Part shown: positions 12,482-23,970 of the stretch, in pieces
How positions within the stretch are numbered: the stretch's first letter is position 1
How the letters are laid out: each line of letters opens with the position of its first letter
Assembly (NCBI GenBank): GCA_032173965.1
Contig: CM063284.1
Coordinates: forward strand, 60,262,863 to 60,326,862
From: Sitta carolinensis
Lineage: Eukaryota; Chordata; Aves; Passeriformes; Sittidae
Direction of reading: 5' to 3'
DNA length: 64,000 nt
The notes under the pieces: model-generated
Database searches by the model: none
What the model was told of the DNA's origin: nothing
What the model saw: only the letters and a program-made list of their open reading frames with translations
Program-made: the position numbers and the translations under genes

Positions 12482-15400
12482 CTGCAATGAGAGGGTTCAT
12501 GCAAAGCAGATCATTATCAGTGTGGTGGAAGAGCAAAGATGGATGCAAACTCTCCAGATGTGATGAAAAAAAAAAAAATAATGGTCCAGGAGAGACCTTT
12601 ACTTCATGTTTTTTCCAAACTGAGAAATGAGCTGGGTACAGTTCCCTGCAGTGACTCAGCTCAAGCAAACCCAAGGAACTCAGTGACTTGGCACAGCACA
12701 GCCCAAAGGTGCTGCAGGGAACATTCACTCCTGTACGCAGGCTGCTCACTCCCCATCTTCACACTAATGTGCTACTGTGTTCCCATGGAGACTGAAAAAA
12801 GCAGGATATGCCAGGTAACAAAATCCAGCATTCCTCAAGGGCTCATGCTGCCTCTTTTCCAGACTGTCTCTTTTAGTCTCTGGAGTTTGCCACCTTATGA
12901 ACTTTACAAACTGCTACATAAGAGGGGCTTTTTAAAATGTATTTTTTCTGAGCTTTTGAAGTACAGGACTAAGCATTGATATACCATTCACAGCCATGGG
13001 AAACAGAGGCAAAATATGTCCTAGACAGATTAAAAGAATATATAACTTGTATTTAAATAGGAAGAGTAAAAAAAACAATTAAAAATGGAATGCCATAGCA
13101 GCATCAATCTGCTCAGTGAGACCAAAACAGAAATATTAAGCGCAAGCCAAGTACTGCTCTCTTGAAGAAGTTGACACTCAAGCTCCTGCTGACTTCAATG
13201 AAATCAGAATTTTGCCTGCTATGAAAACTACAAACAAAGTTTCTTACTCTTTCCATTTCATGTAAGTTCTCCTAACACACAAAACCCTTATTTAACTATG
13301 CAAGTCCAAAGCCTGAACTTGTTTGCGTGAGTGTGATGCTACTGAATTCATTGAAGTAATACTAAAACTAAAACCAACTTGAGCAATAGCTCACTTATAG
13401 CTCAATGTCACTTAGGCTCATTGGCTTCTCTTTAAAGAAGTTCAAAAAGCCTCAGTCCAAAGGGAACTGTTAATCAGAACTTGCACCTGAAAGTCATGGC
13501 TCAATTTATATCAGCTTCAAGCAGTACGTCAGATTTCCACCACAATTTCACTTAGAGGGAGGGAGGTTTGATATGCTTATGGCAGCTGGGACCTCCCAGT
13601 TTTGCAGCCCTACAGGTCTTTGCCCTTTAGGAATGAGTGATCTTGCTGAGTACAAAATACCTGAGTACACAAGCATTCAAATTAAGGACAATCCAGAAAA
13701 TATTGATGGGGAATAGCAACAGTCTAACAGAAAATTTTGGCTGACTCTGCTAGAAATCAGTGCTGGCATAAATAGTGAACTTCCAGCCTCTGGCAATCTG
13801 TTTGTGTTTTTGGCTCAGGAATAGAGAGGGATTTGCTTTTTCCTCTTTACAGAAACCCATCATCTCGGGTTTTATTTATTTTGTATAGCTAATATGCACT
13901 TAGTTTGGGATTTCATGATCTCAACATCTTACAGCTGCAGATATCTCTCATACAACACAGTGATAAGGTTTCAAGGCTCTCATAGAAGTCATGACCCGGT
14001 GGACGAGGCAGCCCATGTGCTGCTGGGAGACCTGCCAAGGTCCAGAGGGAACACTGCAGGTGACTGAGCTTTGCAGAGAAACAGGGGTAGCACTGAGCAC
14101 AGCTACTGTCAGGAACCCCTTTTTTGAACCCCTAACTGTCTCTGTACTCCCTTCAAGTTTCCCTTTTCCACCTCAACCATGGTAAAGCTTTATGAAATTA
14201 AAGAAGGGCTCTCCAATTCTGAGGATGGGCTTGCTCTCTGTGGATAGCACAGCACCAGTGTCCATCAGAGTGTGCCCAAGGTGCTGGCCTTCCAAGGAAA
14301 GGTGGAAAAGCAGGCACAGTGGAGAGAGACCTTGGGACAGCAGGAAACTCCTGGGCAGCACCAGCTGCTCACCAGGTGAACTGGGAGACCCTGGTCCTGG
14401 GGGCCACCCTGTGTCAAGTTGTACATAGCTAACACTGATGTTTTCAACTCCAGTTACTATACTGAAAAACATTCGTTTGTGTCATGGTTTAAGCCCAGCT
14501 GTAAGCTAAGCACCTTGCAGCCACTAGCTCATATCTACCCTCTAGCCCTCCACCATGGTAGAATAGGAAGAAGAATCAAAAGTAAAGCTTGTAGGCTGAG
14601 ATAAGAACAGCTTAATGATTGAAACAAAGCAAAACGTAATACTACTAATACTAAATTAAAAAAGGAGAGATAAAACCCAAGAAAAAGAAGTGATGAACAA
14701 TACAGTTGCTCACCACCCTGACCAATGCCAAATCTTGCCCCCAAACTGCCATTTTCCCCTTCCACAGTTTCCCTACTGGGCACGATGTTCTGTGGTGTGG
14801 AATACCCCTTTGGCTAGCTCACATCAACTGTCCTGGCTGTTCTTCCTCACACCTTTTTGTGCAGCTCCTCACTGGCAGAGCATGAGACACTGAGAATGTC
14901 CTTGGTTTATAGGGCAAGCATGAAGCAACAACCAAAACATCAGTGTGTTATCAACACTGTGTCATACTGAATCCCAAACACAGCACTGTAATGGCTACTG
15001 AGAAAAAAGAACACTATCTCAGATGAAACCAGAACAGTTTGTTGTGCTTTTTTATCATGTTATGAAGTTTTGAACATTATCATTTTCTGAGGTACCAAAA
15101 AACAAAATGCAAATTTGCGATATGTATATAAGTATATAATCTGGACTACTGTGGGGAAAAGCTGCAAGTTATTTTACTTTTGGAGGCTCTTTTTATTTCC
15201 CTCAGGAAAACTTTATTTTCTACTCAACAAGGGAGGTCAAGAAGTCCTTACCACCATTTCTTCAACAGCTAGCTGCCATCTGTAAGAGCACAAGCACTGA
15301 GGAGTTCTCATAAAGCCAGAGTTCTGCCCTCCTCAAACCTAGCTTAGGGGGAAAGGAGAAGAGGAAAAAAATGTGTAATTTACTATAGCAGCTCTCTCAT

Positions 15401-17178
15401 GCAGGGTCACACCACCTATACCTCGATGATAAGAACACTTTAAATCCATACCCCTCAACCCATCTTTTGGTTAAGCAAGGATTCCGTCTCACATCAGAAA
15501 TAGAATAAAGAAATCAACTGAAGTTCAGCAGAGACTCAGTTCTCTTGGGTCCTTACTTAGGTCTTTATTCTCACATAGACCCTACCTTCTTAATAAATTA
15601 TGCTTAACTTCCAGCTAACTAAAATCATTCAGGTAAGCAAATTTAGCATCATACAATTAGCAGAATGGCAGGTATTTCCACCAGGTGTAAGCAACTCTAT
15701 AAGGTCGGCCCAGAGGAGAACCAGAATTTACATGACGGGATAACTTGGCCTGCCAAAGCTTGCTTGTATTGCTCCAACTGCCCCCAGGAGCATTCAGAAA
15801 GGAGGTGAAACACTTTGCTGAGTCTGAACCAGCAACTTCAGTTATTGTGAAAAATTTAAGAAAACCCAATATGACATGACAGAGACCTGTATAAACATGA
15901 TCTTGCATTCACTGAACTGTCTGTAGGTTTAGTCAAGAGAGAAAAAGGAGGATGCAGTGTTTCTAACAGCTTGATGAAGAACTGCCTGTGAGGACCACAC
16001 AGCTTACATGACACTTAGATTCCTTTTCTTTATCAATCTAAAAGGCTAATAGGTGGTTTTTAGTCAGGTATATGAGCAAAATGATAAATAAGAGCCTAGA
16101 GGTGAAACAGAAAACAGAAGAATGACTGTATGCTTGAAAGAGTTGTGATACTATCAAGTAGTATGACCTTTTAAAATGGAAGTGAAAAAAAAGAAAAAGG
16201 ACTGCTGGAATCATTAATTCTTTTCAAGCACTGCATAATATTAATTCTACTGAGCATTTTCTTCATGGTCAGATTCTTTCACATACAAATAATCTCCTAT
16301 CTTTTGAAAAATATCTTGACTCTTAAGAGAGAAAGCGGCTCCTCAGACCTACATGAAGCAGTCTGGTAATTTGAGCTAAAATGGTCTCTTTCCTCAGCTG
16401 CAATGTAAATGTAATGTTACAGATAGGGCACAGGAACTGAACAGTTGGAGAGAAAACAGTTCTCCACAAGTAAGAAGGAAACGTGTCACAGCATCAACTT
16501 ACACTGGATGAATAAATTCTGCAGTAGGTATGATCTCTTAAGTGTTGTGTATTTGCATGTCTTGCCTTCAGGGCTGAGAAACTAAACACTGAAATGTTGG
16601 GAAACTTCTGCTAAAGGGAGTCGCTGTTACCCAAATCTGTGTTATCCTCGATCTAAAAACACACATGCAGGCTGAATGAAACGGCTTAATCATTAAGTTT
16701 TTCAGTGCCTAAATCCAAGGTGCTCAGGAAAATGTGGGACATAGGATCACAGCTTCAGAGAACACCACTGCGTAGTAGCAATCCATCCCCTAGCAACTTT
16801 TGTTTCCATGGCAAGAGCTATCCTGTTTACTTTGAGCTTTACTATCCTCTGCTGATCTGGGGAGACGCGATTGGATAGGTGGACAGATTAAAAGATGGGC
16901 AAGCTTCAAGCAAAACTACCCAAAAAGATTTCCAAACACTTCACTTTATTATGCCAGGGTTGAACATATTTTAAAAAAAACCATAAAAATGAAAGGAATT
17001 GTCATTTTAAAAGAAGCGCAAAAGGAAATAGAGATGTGTCACTGCTACGTGACACCACACTGCCACCGAACGTAAGGCACGAATGCTGGCGGTTGGCACA
17101 GGTGAAGTCGCCCTCCCCCTTCTTCAGATTTACATACTTTGGCCCTTCTCTTCACAGAGCCATGTTTCCAGTCCTTAC
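12482..17178 (-). other. Probable 5' intron of NRSN1 (non-coding)
   Basis: The acceptor at 12,482-12,483 requires at least one upstream non-coding exon. The nearest promoter-like sequence on that side is the CpG island at about 17.25-18.37 kb, so this stretch is best read as intron. Apart from the solo LTR at 14,480-15,036 it is AT-rich unique sequence. No coding exon could be supported. Open frames of up to 146 codons near 12.5-13.0 kb are not conserved-looking and run through an A-rich tract. Confidence 0.55.
14480..15036. mobile_element. Solo LTR of an avian endogenous retrovirus with perfect 5-bp target duplication
   Basis: 557 bases beginning TGTCATGGTTTAAGCCCAGC and ending GATGAAACCAGAACA. 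The base-perfect duplication GTTTG flanks it at 14,475-14,479 and 15,037-15,041. A 5-bp duplication and TG...CA ends fit an ERV insertion. The sequence resembles, from memory, a very common avian LTR family of ERVL type. No internal retroviral genes are present, so it is a solo LTR left by recombination. It sits in the presumed 5' intron of NRSN1. The orientation of its promoter could not be settled. Confidence 0.88.
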
Positions 17179-17179
17179 C

Positions 17180-17906
17180 TACAGAGAGCGTTCCCCGTGA
17201 AGGGGGAACAAACACTGGCATGTGTATACCTGCCTGTGCAATACGGAGCCTGCCTTGGACAGCAGCCTCCGAGGCGGCCTTTCGGACGCCTCCCGAGCTC
17301 CCGGCGCTTCCCGGGCCGGCGGCGGGGCCGAGCCGCGCTCGGCCCGTCCCGGCGCCCTGCCCTCGCCCGGGGCCGCGGCGCTGCGACGGGCACCGGCTGC
17401 CGCTCCCCGGAGGATAGCCGGCATGGCCGGCTGCCTCCGGGAGCTACTTCTGCTCCCCTACCCTGCACGGGGGTGCGAGCAGCACCTTCTCCTGTGTTCC
17501 TGGGGGGGCGGCCCCGCCCGCTTCGCCGCCGCCAGACGCCGGAGCGGGATGCTCTCCATCTCCCGTTTCCCGGCCGAAGCGGAAGAACTCCGCAGCGCCC
17601 GGACGCGGACGAGATCTCGGCCCCCGCGACCCTCCCGGCCCGGCGGTGTCCCGGGGGGCGGCGGAAATCCCGGCCCGGCCACCCATCTCCCCGACCCCCG
17701 GCAGCAGCAGGGCGGCGCGGCACCAGCCTGACCGGCGAGAGCCGCGTCCCCCCCGAGCCGGGAGGCGACGCCCGGGGCGGCGGGTGCTTTCCGCGGGATG
17801 CTCCGCGCCGTCCCCGCGCCGTGAGCTCGCCGGCGCCCACCGGAGCCCCCGCTGGAGCGCCGAGCCCAAGTTTGCCGCGGGGCCGGCGCGGCGGCCCCGG
17901 GTTACC
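17180..17906 (-). other. Candidate NRSN1 5' non-coding exon region (two alternative donors)
   Basis: Minus-strand splice donors lie at 17,905 (GTAACC) and 17,178 (GTAAGG). Either could splice to the acceptor at 12,482. The first gives an intron of about 5.4 kb, the second about 4.7 kb. The sequence does not decide between them, and both may be used as alternative ends of a first exon. Confidence 0.35.
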
Positions 17907-18370
17907 TGTCCCTCGCGGCGCTGCCCTCGGCCGGCGAGCCCCCGCGCTGGCGGCGCTAGCTGCGGCCGGCCCGCCCCGGCCCCATCTCCGCTCTGCGCCG
18001 CGCCGGCCCCAGACAGCACGTATTATGTACGGCCCGGAGCGCCGCTCGCTCCCGCGCCGTGCCTGCGCACTGAGCCGCCGCCGGGCGCGGAGCGGCGCCG
18101 GGCCAAGCTCGCCACGCCGCCCCCGCGCTCGCCACGCCGCCCCCGCCCGCGGGCGCCCGCCCGGGGGGAGCCCGGCGCTGCCCCGCTGCCGGCGCCCGGG
18201 GTCCCGGCGGCCGCGGCCGGCCGGCCCGCAGGGGCACGCCAAGGTCACGGCGGTGCCCTCCCTGCGTGTAGGCGCAGAGGCTCTGGGCGCGCCCCCCGCA
18301 CCACCTCCCCCTTTTAGTCAGCTTCGATAGCCGCAGAGACCCGGTGCTGCGCTGTCTGTCCAGCCGAGAT
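17250..18370. promoter_or_regulatory. CpG island, candidate NRSN1 promoter and first exon
   Basis: GC content rises abruptly at about 17,250 and drops by about 18,370. CpG dinucleotides are dense throughout, against very few in the flanks. It lies about 4.8-5.9 kb upstream of the first coding exon of the minus-strand gene NRSN1, the only gene seen here. Two good minus-strand donor sites are visible: ACAG|GTAACC with the exon ending at 17,906, inside the island, and TGTAG|GTAAGG with the exon ending at 17,179, at its edge. Both could end a 5' non-coding exon. Several GC-box-like runs are present, with no clear TATA box. A second, plus-strand transcript starting here cannot be excluded. Very long open frames on both strands (357 and 415 codons) follow from the scarcity of A/T-rich stop codons. 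Confidence 0.8.
18107..18146. repeat. 20-bp perfect tandem duplication in the CpG island
   Basis: The 20-mer at 18,107-18,126 (starting gctcgccacg and ending cccccgc) is repeated exactly at 18,127-18,146. It is a GC-rich tandem duplicate inside the putative promoter. Confidence 0.9.
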
Positions 18371-19636
18371 GATAGACGTGACAGCAAGTGCCTCCGAAGC
18401 ACAAGGCACTGAGATCTGGAGGTTGGGGAAATGGATCCCTCAGCAGGAGGACGAAGGGGACTCCTCAGCGAGAGAGAGTGAGGCCGAGGGCCAAGCTTTG
18501 ACGTCTGGGGGCTGCCCTTACAGCAAGAGTTTGGTTCTTCAGTGGGAAAAAATTGCAAGAAAGCAAGCTTGGGGTCTAAGGAAGCTACTGGGGAAAGAGC
18601 TAGTAGCATGGCAAGGCACCAAGAGCTGGAGATGCTAAAGTGTATACCTCAAAGATGCGGTATGTAATTCCTCTGAAAAAAAAAAAAAAAATAATGGGAA
18701 TACAAACGGCAAGAGTTCTAAAGACTCCTATCCGTATGGTGCCCAGAAATATGCACGGAAATAAGAGTGGTTTTGCCTGCAGAAAAAGTGGAAGTGCATT
18801 AAAGCAAAATGGGCTAGTATTACCTAAGGAAAAACAAGGTATTTCCAAAGTGCCTTAATCACTATAGTACATAAAGAAGAAGGTGAGAGTAATGGTTTCA
18901 TTAATAGCCCAAGCTTCTTTGGGAAAAACCCCTGCATTTGATGACGACAGTGAGTTTGGGTATTCGCAAATTAGGAATCATAAAAATAGCTGTTAAAAAA
19001 AGAGCAAGTAAAGGATTAGATCTGGAGGAAGAAATGCTGGTTTCAGTGCATTTCATCTTGTCCTTCCAAAACTGTTACGCCTGTCTTGTTTCAGGCAATG
19101 AGTAATGCCAAAAGCGTTCCCCTGACCTGAGCAGAAGTACTTCACAGCAGTGTGCTGTTCAGTATTATACGCATACCCCAGCCCACAGTAGCTAGCACGT
19201 AATAAACTGACAACTCTTTGTGGAAAAAAACACAGGAAAATACAGTGAGGTGTTAAATGAGAAGCCAGATGGGCTATCAGTCTTGAAAGAGATTCTGTCA
19301 TTAATTGTCCTGTTAAACTAACACCAGATTTACATGTAGTGTAGCAGTTAGGACTGAATACTGCTTTATCTCAGATCGGGAAGATGTGTTCTGTAGAAAA
19401 AGCAATTAATCTACATGATCAGTCCTCCCTCTATTTACAAAGCTCCTTTTGCTTGCTTACCTATTGACAAAAGCAATAAATAAAAAGCATGCAAAATACT
19501 TGGGTTGGCCCAGTTTTGTTTCCTGACACAGAAGTTACATGCTCAGCTAACCAAGACAAATTAATGTTTTCACAATGGGAACATTTGCAGTAATGTTGAA
19601 TCTGTGAACTCAAACAGCCTTGAAGGGTTTACCAAG

Positions 19637-19658
19637 GGTTAACCATTGATGGTTAACC
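19637..19658. repeat. Perfect 10-bp inverted repeat, 2-base spacer
   Basis: GGTTAACCAT at 19,637-19,646 is followed by TG and then ATGGTTAACC at 19,649-19,658. Each arm contains the palindrome GGTTAACC. It could form a tight cruciform or be a paired homeodomain-type (GTTAAC) binding site; neither is shown. Confidence 0.85.
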
Positions 19659-21082
19659 ATAGGTTGATTTTAGTGCATTTTTAGCACATTAGGAAAGCTT
19701 TAAACTCAGCCTGAAATCAGAGCTGTTCTTGAAGTGTAGCTGTTTGATTATGAGAAACATTGAAGAGAAGTGTGTAAATGCCCTCTTTAGCCTTGAAATA
19801 GGTAACATCAATGCAAAGATGCTTTAAAATAGCACGACCTATAGGTCATGGTGTGACTCAGGGTTTGATCTGCTGGTATACAAAGGAATTTCCAAATGTA
19901 GGTCTTTCCTCATTTACCAGCTTTCAAAAAATTTAGATTGTGTTTATCCTGAAGGCTTCAGCTGGTAGTGGCATGGAGAGGAAGTGCAATATTCTACCTC
20001 AAGCTGTATATGTGGTTTGGGTTTTTTCCCCCTTGTAGAGAGGAAACCCAAGTCTAGCTTTCTTTACCTTCCATCTGCTCTTCTAAAGGTTTATAATGGA
20101 CAGTAGTGAGCATGCCAAGGAAAAACATCCTGTCAAGAACTTCTGTAGGTGGTGGTATTGGTTGCCATAGAGTTTACAGGCTTCTCTCTTACTGAGAGTT
20201 GGAGTGATTTTATCATCTGGTTTGATGAACAGGGCTTAGGTAGCTTCTGTGAACCTGTGCTGAATTGGAGAAATTACAGCTCCCTTCAAACACGTTTCTC
20301 CTGTAACAAAATGCAGCAATTGGTATAAGACTCAAGTTCACTGAGTTGCAGATGCCTGTTCCTATTTGCTTAATGGTGATGGCAAGAGTCCAGAGACTGT
20401 TCTTCTGTTTCACGTGTAGTGGCCTGAATAGTTCTGCTGTAATGACATTATTGACACAGTTGCCTACCCTTACCTTCCTAATGACTGGCTCACCTTCATC
20501 TGGAGAGAAAGGCCCATAAAGCTTCCACTTCTGAAAAATCTGCAGTTGACACAGATTCACAAGGAGCAGGACTAATGACTAATAGCTGTCTCCAAGCCAC
20601 CTTCTAGCTTGGAGTCTCCACAAGGAGCTGTCCTGTCATTAAGGGGGTGATCTTGAGTGGCCAGAAATACTGGGGAGGAATGGGGCAAAAAGGCAGAGGT
20701 CAGTTCAGGTCTGTAGTGCTCTTCTAGAGCTGGGAGGATGTATTATAAAGAGTATTTTATTTTTCAAAGCTTCTGATGCAGAGCATGGTTTATGAATCAA
20801 AGAGGTGCCTTTTCAGACTCAAGACATGCTGCCAGCTGCTGCATTCCTGGTTTATATGAGATGGTTTGTATTGTCCAGAAATTAGTGCTTGGCTACTTGT
20901 TTGTCAGACATTGCTGTATTTCTTAGTGTTTTGTTCAAAGTGTTCTAGCTAGCAAAAATGATTAATTGTCATAATTTGTCGTATTCTGCCATCACCATCT
21001 TGAGATATAGATTTGTTCTTGTCCCCTGAGCCAGAAATACAGAAGATACTTTCTTGACAATCAAAATCATAAATCTAGGTGC

Positions 21083-21106
21083 TTTTTTTTTTTTTTTTTT
21101 TTTTTT
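21083..21106. repeat. Homopolymer T24
   Basis: An uninterrupted run of 24 T. No retroelement body is recognisable next to it. Confidence 0.95.
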
Positions 21107-23869
21107 CCCTGTCTTATGCTGAAAATATATGGGCTAGGAATTGTTTGTTCTCTTTTTCATTCCTGTTGGTGTTGGTGAATTTGAATAACACAACCCCTGG
21201 AAATATTTAGGAGCTGTGTAATCCAAAATGCACATACACAAGTGATTGAAGATGTGACAGGGACCTCACGAGTCAGTGAACATTTGCCTGTGAGGGGATG
21301 CTGAATGAAGAGGAATAGGCAGTAGGAATTAGAAGTATTTCAGTGACCCATCTTCACTCAGAGACTGCCTCCATTCATCCCGTTTGTGTTTCCAGTGTTC
21401 AGTAAGAAAATTTCTTGCTCTTAGGCCTAGTTGTTTCCAAATCAGCTTTGCAAGTGCAGTGTGTCTACATGGTTTAGAGGCAAAAAGCCTTAATTTAGAC
21501 CCAAATGAAACAGCGAAATATCAAACCCACCATTTTCTGGAAGTGTCAAGTGTTGGACAGCAAATGTGTGCAGAAGAGAGTATTTCTTTGCAGCAGCAGC
21601 TACTACTACTGCTAGACAGCTGTGTTGTTTTAAAATACACTTCCTATGAAGACCAGTGCCTGGGAGCATGGGTTAATTTTTCAAATTTGGTTTCTTAAGG
21701 GAAGAGGAATTCAAAGCCAAGAGCAGGTGAGGGGAAGCTGTTCAGCATCATTCTAAGAAATTAAGTTTCTTTGTGAGGAGGTGTGATGTAAGGTTCCAAT
21801 GCAAGCACCTCTGCCAAGGGATGACTTTCCAGAGTGCTCTGCTCCCAGTGGGACAGCCAGCCAGGGGCTGAGTTTCTCAGCAGGATGGGCTGTGGCTGCT
21901 GTGTGAGTGAGTTGCTGTGTTTGAATGGGTTAGGACACATCAGATGAGTTTCTCTCTTCTGTATTCCTGTGTGCCTGTGAAGAAAAATGGTTGAACCAAA
22001 GAGTCTTTTGGTAACTCTTGCATGCTTGTGCATTCCGTTTCCAGAGGTGAGGTTGCTGAAGTTACTTTATATGCAGTGTATCAAGTTCTTCTGTGTTTTG
22101 GTGCCCACAGAGAAATGGGAGCAACTGAAAGCTTGACCTCTGCTGTGAATATTGAGGGTCATGAGGTTGACATTTATAGCTGCTCTCAAAAATCTCCTGA
22201 AGTCTTAATATTTTATCTGTCTGGTTTCTATTCCAGAAGTCATTATATTTATTCCTTTCATCTTTTGATAAACTGGTTGGCTTTTATAAAGCAGACATTG
22301 TAAGTTTATAATGCAACTACTCTGTGGTCCGTCTCTTTTATACCATTATGTGTAATACAAATCTTAACAACAGGGCAGAGTGGAGGTAGTACCCAAATAC
22401 AGTGTAATCAACATAAACACAGCTTTAAAAGACATATTTTGATTATAAGAGCAAAGATGAGAAGGACAACACTGTGCTGGTGCCGTTGCCCATGTATACT
22501 GGCAGTGTCTGAGACTGGCTGCTATCTGGCAGGAACCACATTGTCTGGAGGATGCTCTGAAGACCTCTGTGCAAAGGCATCTTCTGGTTCAAGGAGTTCT
22601 TTGTTTTTGTTCTCTGAAACAGTGCAGCAACAGTGTTTTTGTAACGTAATTAGCCATTATACCAAGCATCAATTGTCAGGCTGTCACTGACTGTCTCTTA
22701 GTCCATATTTCTCTTTCAGAAAACACTGCTAGATTTAAGCAATAAAAGTCTCTCCAAACAATTACTTCCCAGAGACCAATGGGAAGGATAAGTGCCATTT
22801 CAGCTTTTGCAACCAAGTGTGTATTTATGGAGGATAGCATATACTGATTGTTCCTATAATTTATAGATGATATGAGAAAATAATCATCTCAAATCTATCC
22901 AAGATGTTTGACACAAGGAAAATGTTATCTTCTTTGTAATCAGTCCAAAAGAATTTATTCCACTTTAGATCCTGATTCTCTTTTATAGGGCATGGGACTG
23001 GTGGGATTGCAGTCAGGTACCCTCAAGAAACCATTCAACATAACACTATTTTTTCTGAACTGAAAACCAGTCGAAGTTTTTTGGTGACACTGTCCACCTT
23101 AAATCACTGATGATGTTCAAAAGTAAACAGACAAGAGTCATAGGCAGACAAGTTCCACTCTCATGCACACCTGAGAGTGAGAAGTGTCATCTCTTTGATG
23201 TATAAGCCAGCAAGGTTCCAGTGTCAATATCATCCTTTTGCCATCATCCTTAGACTTCCATGTGGGACATTTAAAACATTGCTGCATTTGTGAATATCTA
23301 CTTAGGACTGATTGGTGGATACAAATCTTCTGCATGTGCCTACAGAGTTTTAAAATCCTTTTGATTTCCATTGCCATGTTTTACTGTGGGCTTGGTGCTT
23401 TTGCAGTTGGTAAAGTTAATTCAGCAGAACTCCTTTTCTCTCCAGGATCTTTGACCTCATAACAGCTGTGTGCAGACATCATGAGGAAATAGCACACAAC
23501 TCCCTAACAAAATTTGTTTCATTGTCTCTTTTCTTCTGTTTGCTTGCTGGGTGTTATATGATACTAAGTTCTCTGAAAAATGACTTTTTAACTGGGAATT
23601 AAGTCACTTTTTCATTCTATTCCCTTGTGTAATAGCACAAGGGCAGCTGATCATTCTGGGTGTTTTGTGCTGAAAATATTGAAGCTTAAGGGACAAATCT
23701 TCAAAACTGCATTGGGATCTAATTATTCAGGCAGTGGTATCTCATTTAAGAGAGCTAAGCCCTTTTAAATCAATAAGATATAGTTATCTAAATAATACAT
23801 TTGAATGCCTTTTTTTTTTAATCTGAGGAAATTAATGTGATTTTGATTGGGTTAGTTTATTTCTTTCTT

Positions 23870-23970
23870 TGTGGATTGTTTGTTTATTTTTGTTGTGTTG
23901 TTGTGTTTTGGGTTTTTTTTGTTTGGGTTTTTTTTTTTTTTTTGGTTTTTTTTTTTGTTTGTTTTTTACC
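23870..23970. repeat. G/T-rich low-complexity tract
   Basis: About 100 bases made almost only of T and G (tttgtttatttttgttgtg and similar), including a run of 15 T. Similar tracts occur at 25.80-25.86, 45.27-45.33, 58.18-58.21, 59.66-59.71 and 60.32-60.45 kb on the same strand. Confidence 0.9.

Noticed and set aside
12539..12979. 146-codon plus-strand frame antisense to the NRSN1 5' intron
   Set aside because: Runs through an A-rich tract and has no recognisable motif, start context or partner exons.
17083..18330. 415-codon plus-strand and 357-codon minus-strand open frames over the CpG island
   Set aside because: Stops are rare in GC-rich DNA on all frames. The peptides are Arg/Pro/Ala/Gly-rich low complexity and overlap on opposite strands. 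No known family is recognisable.
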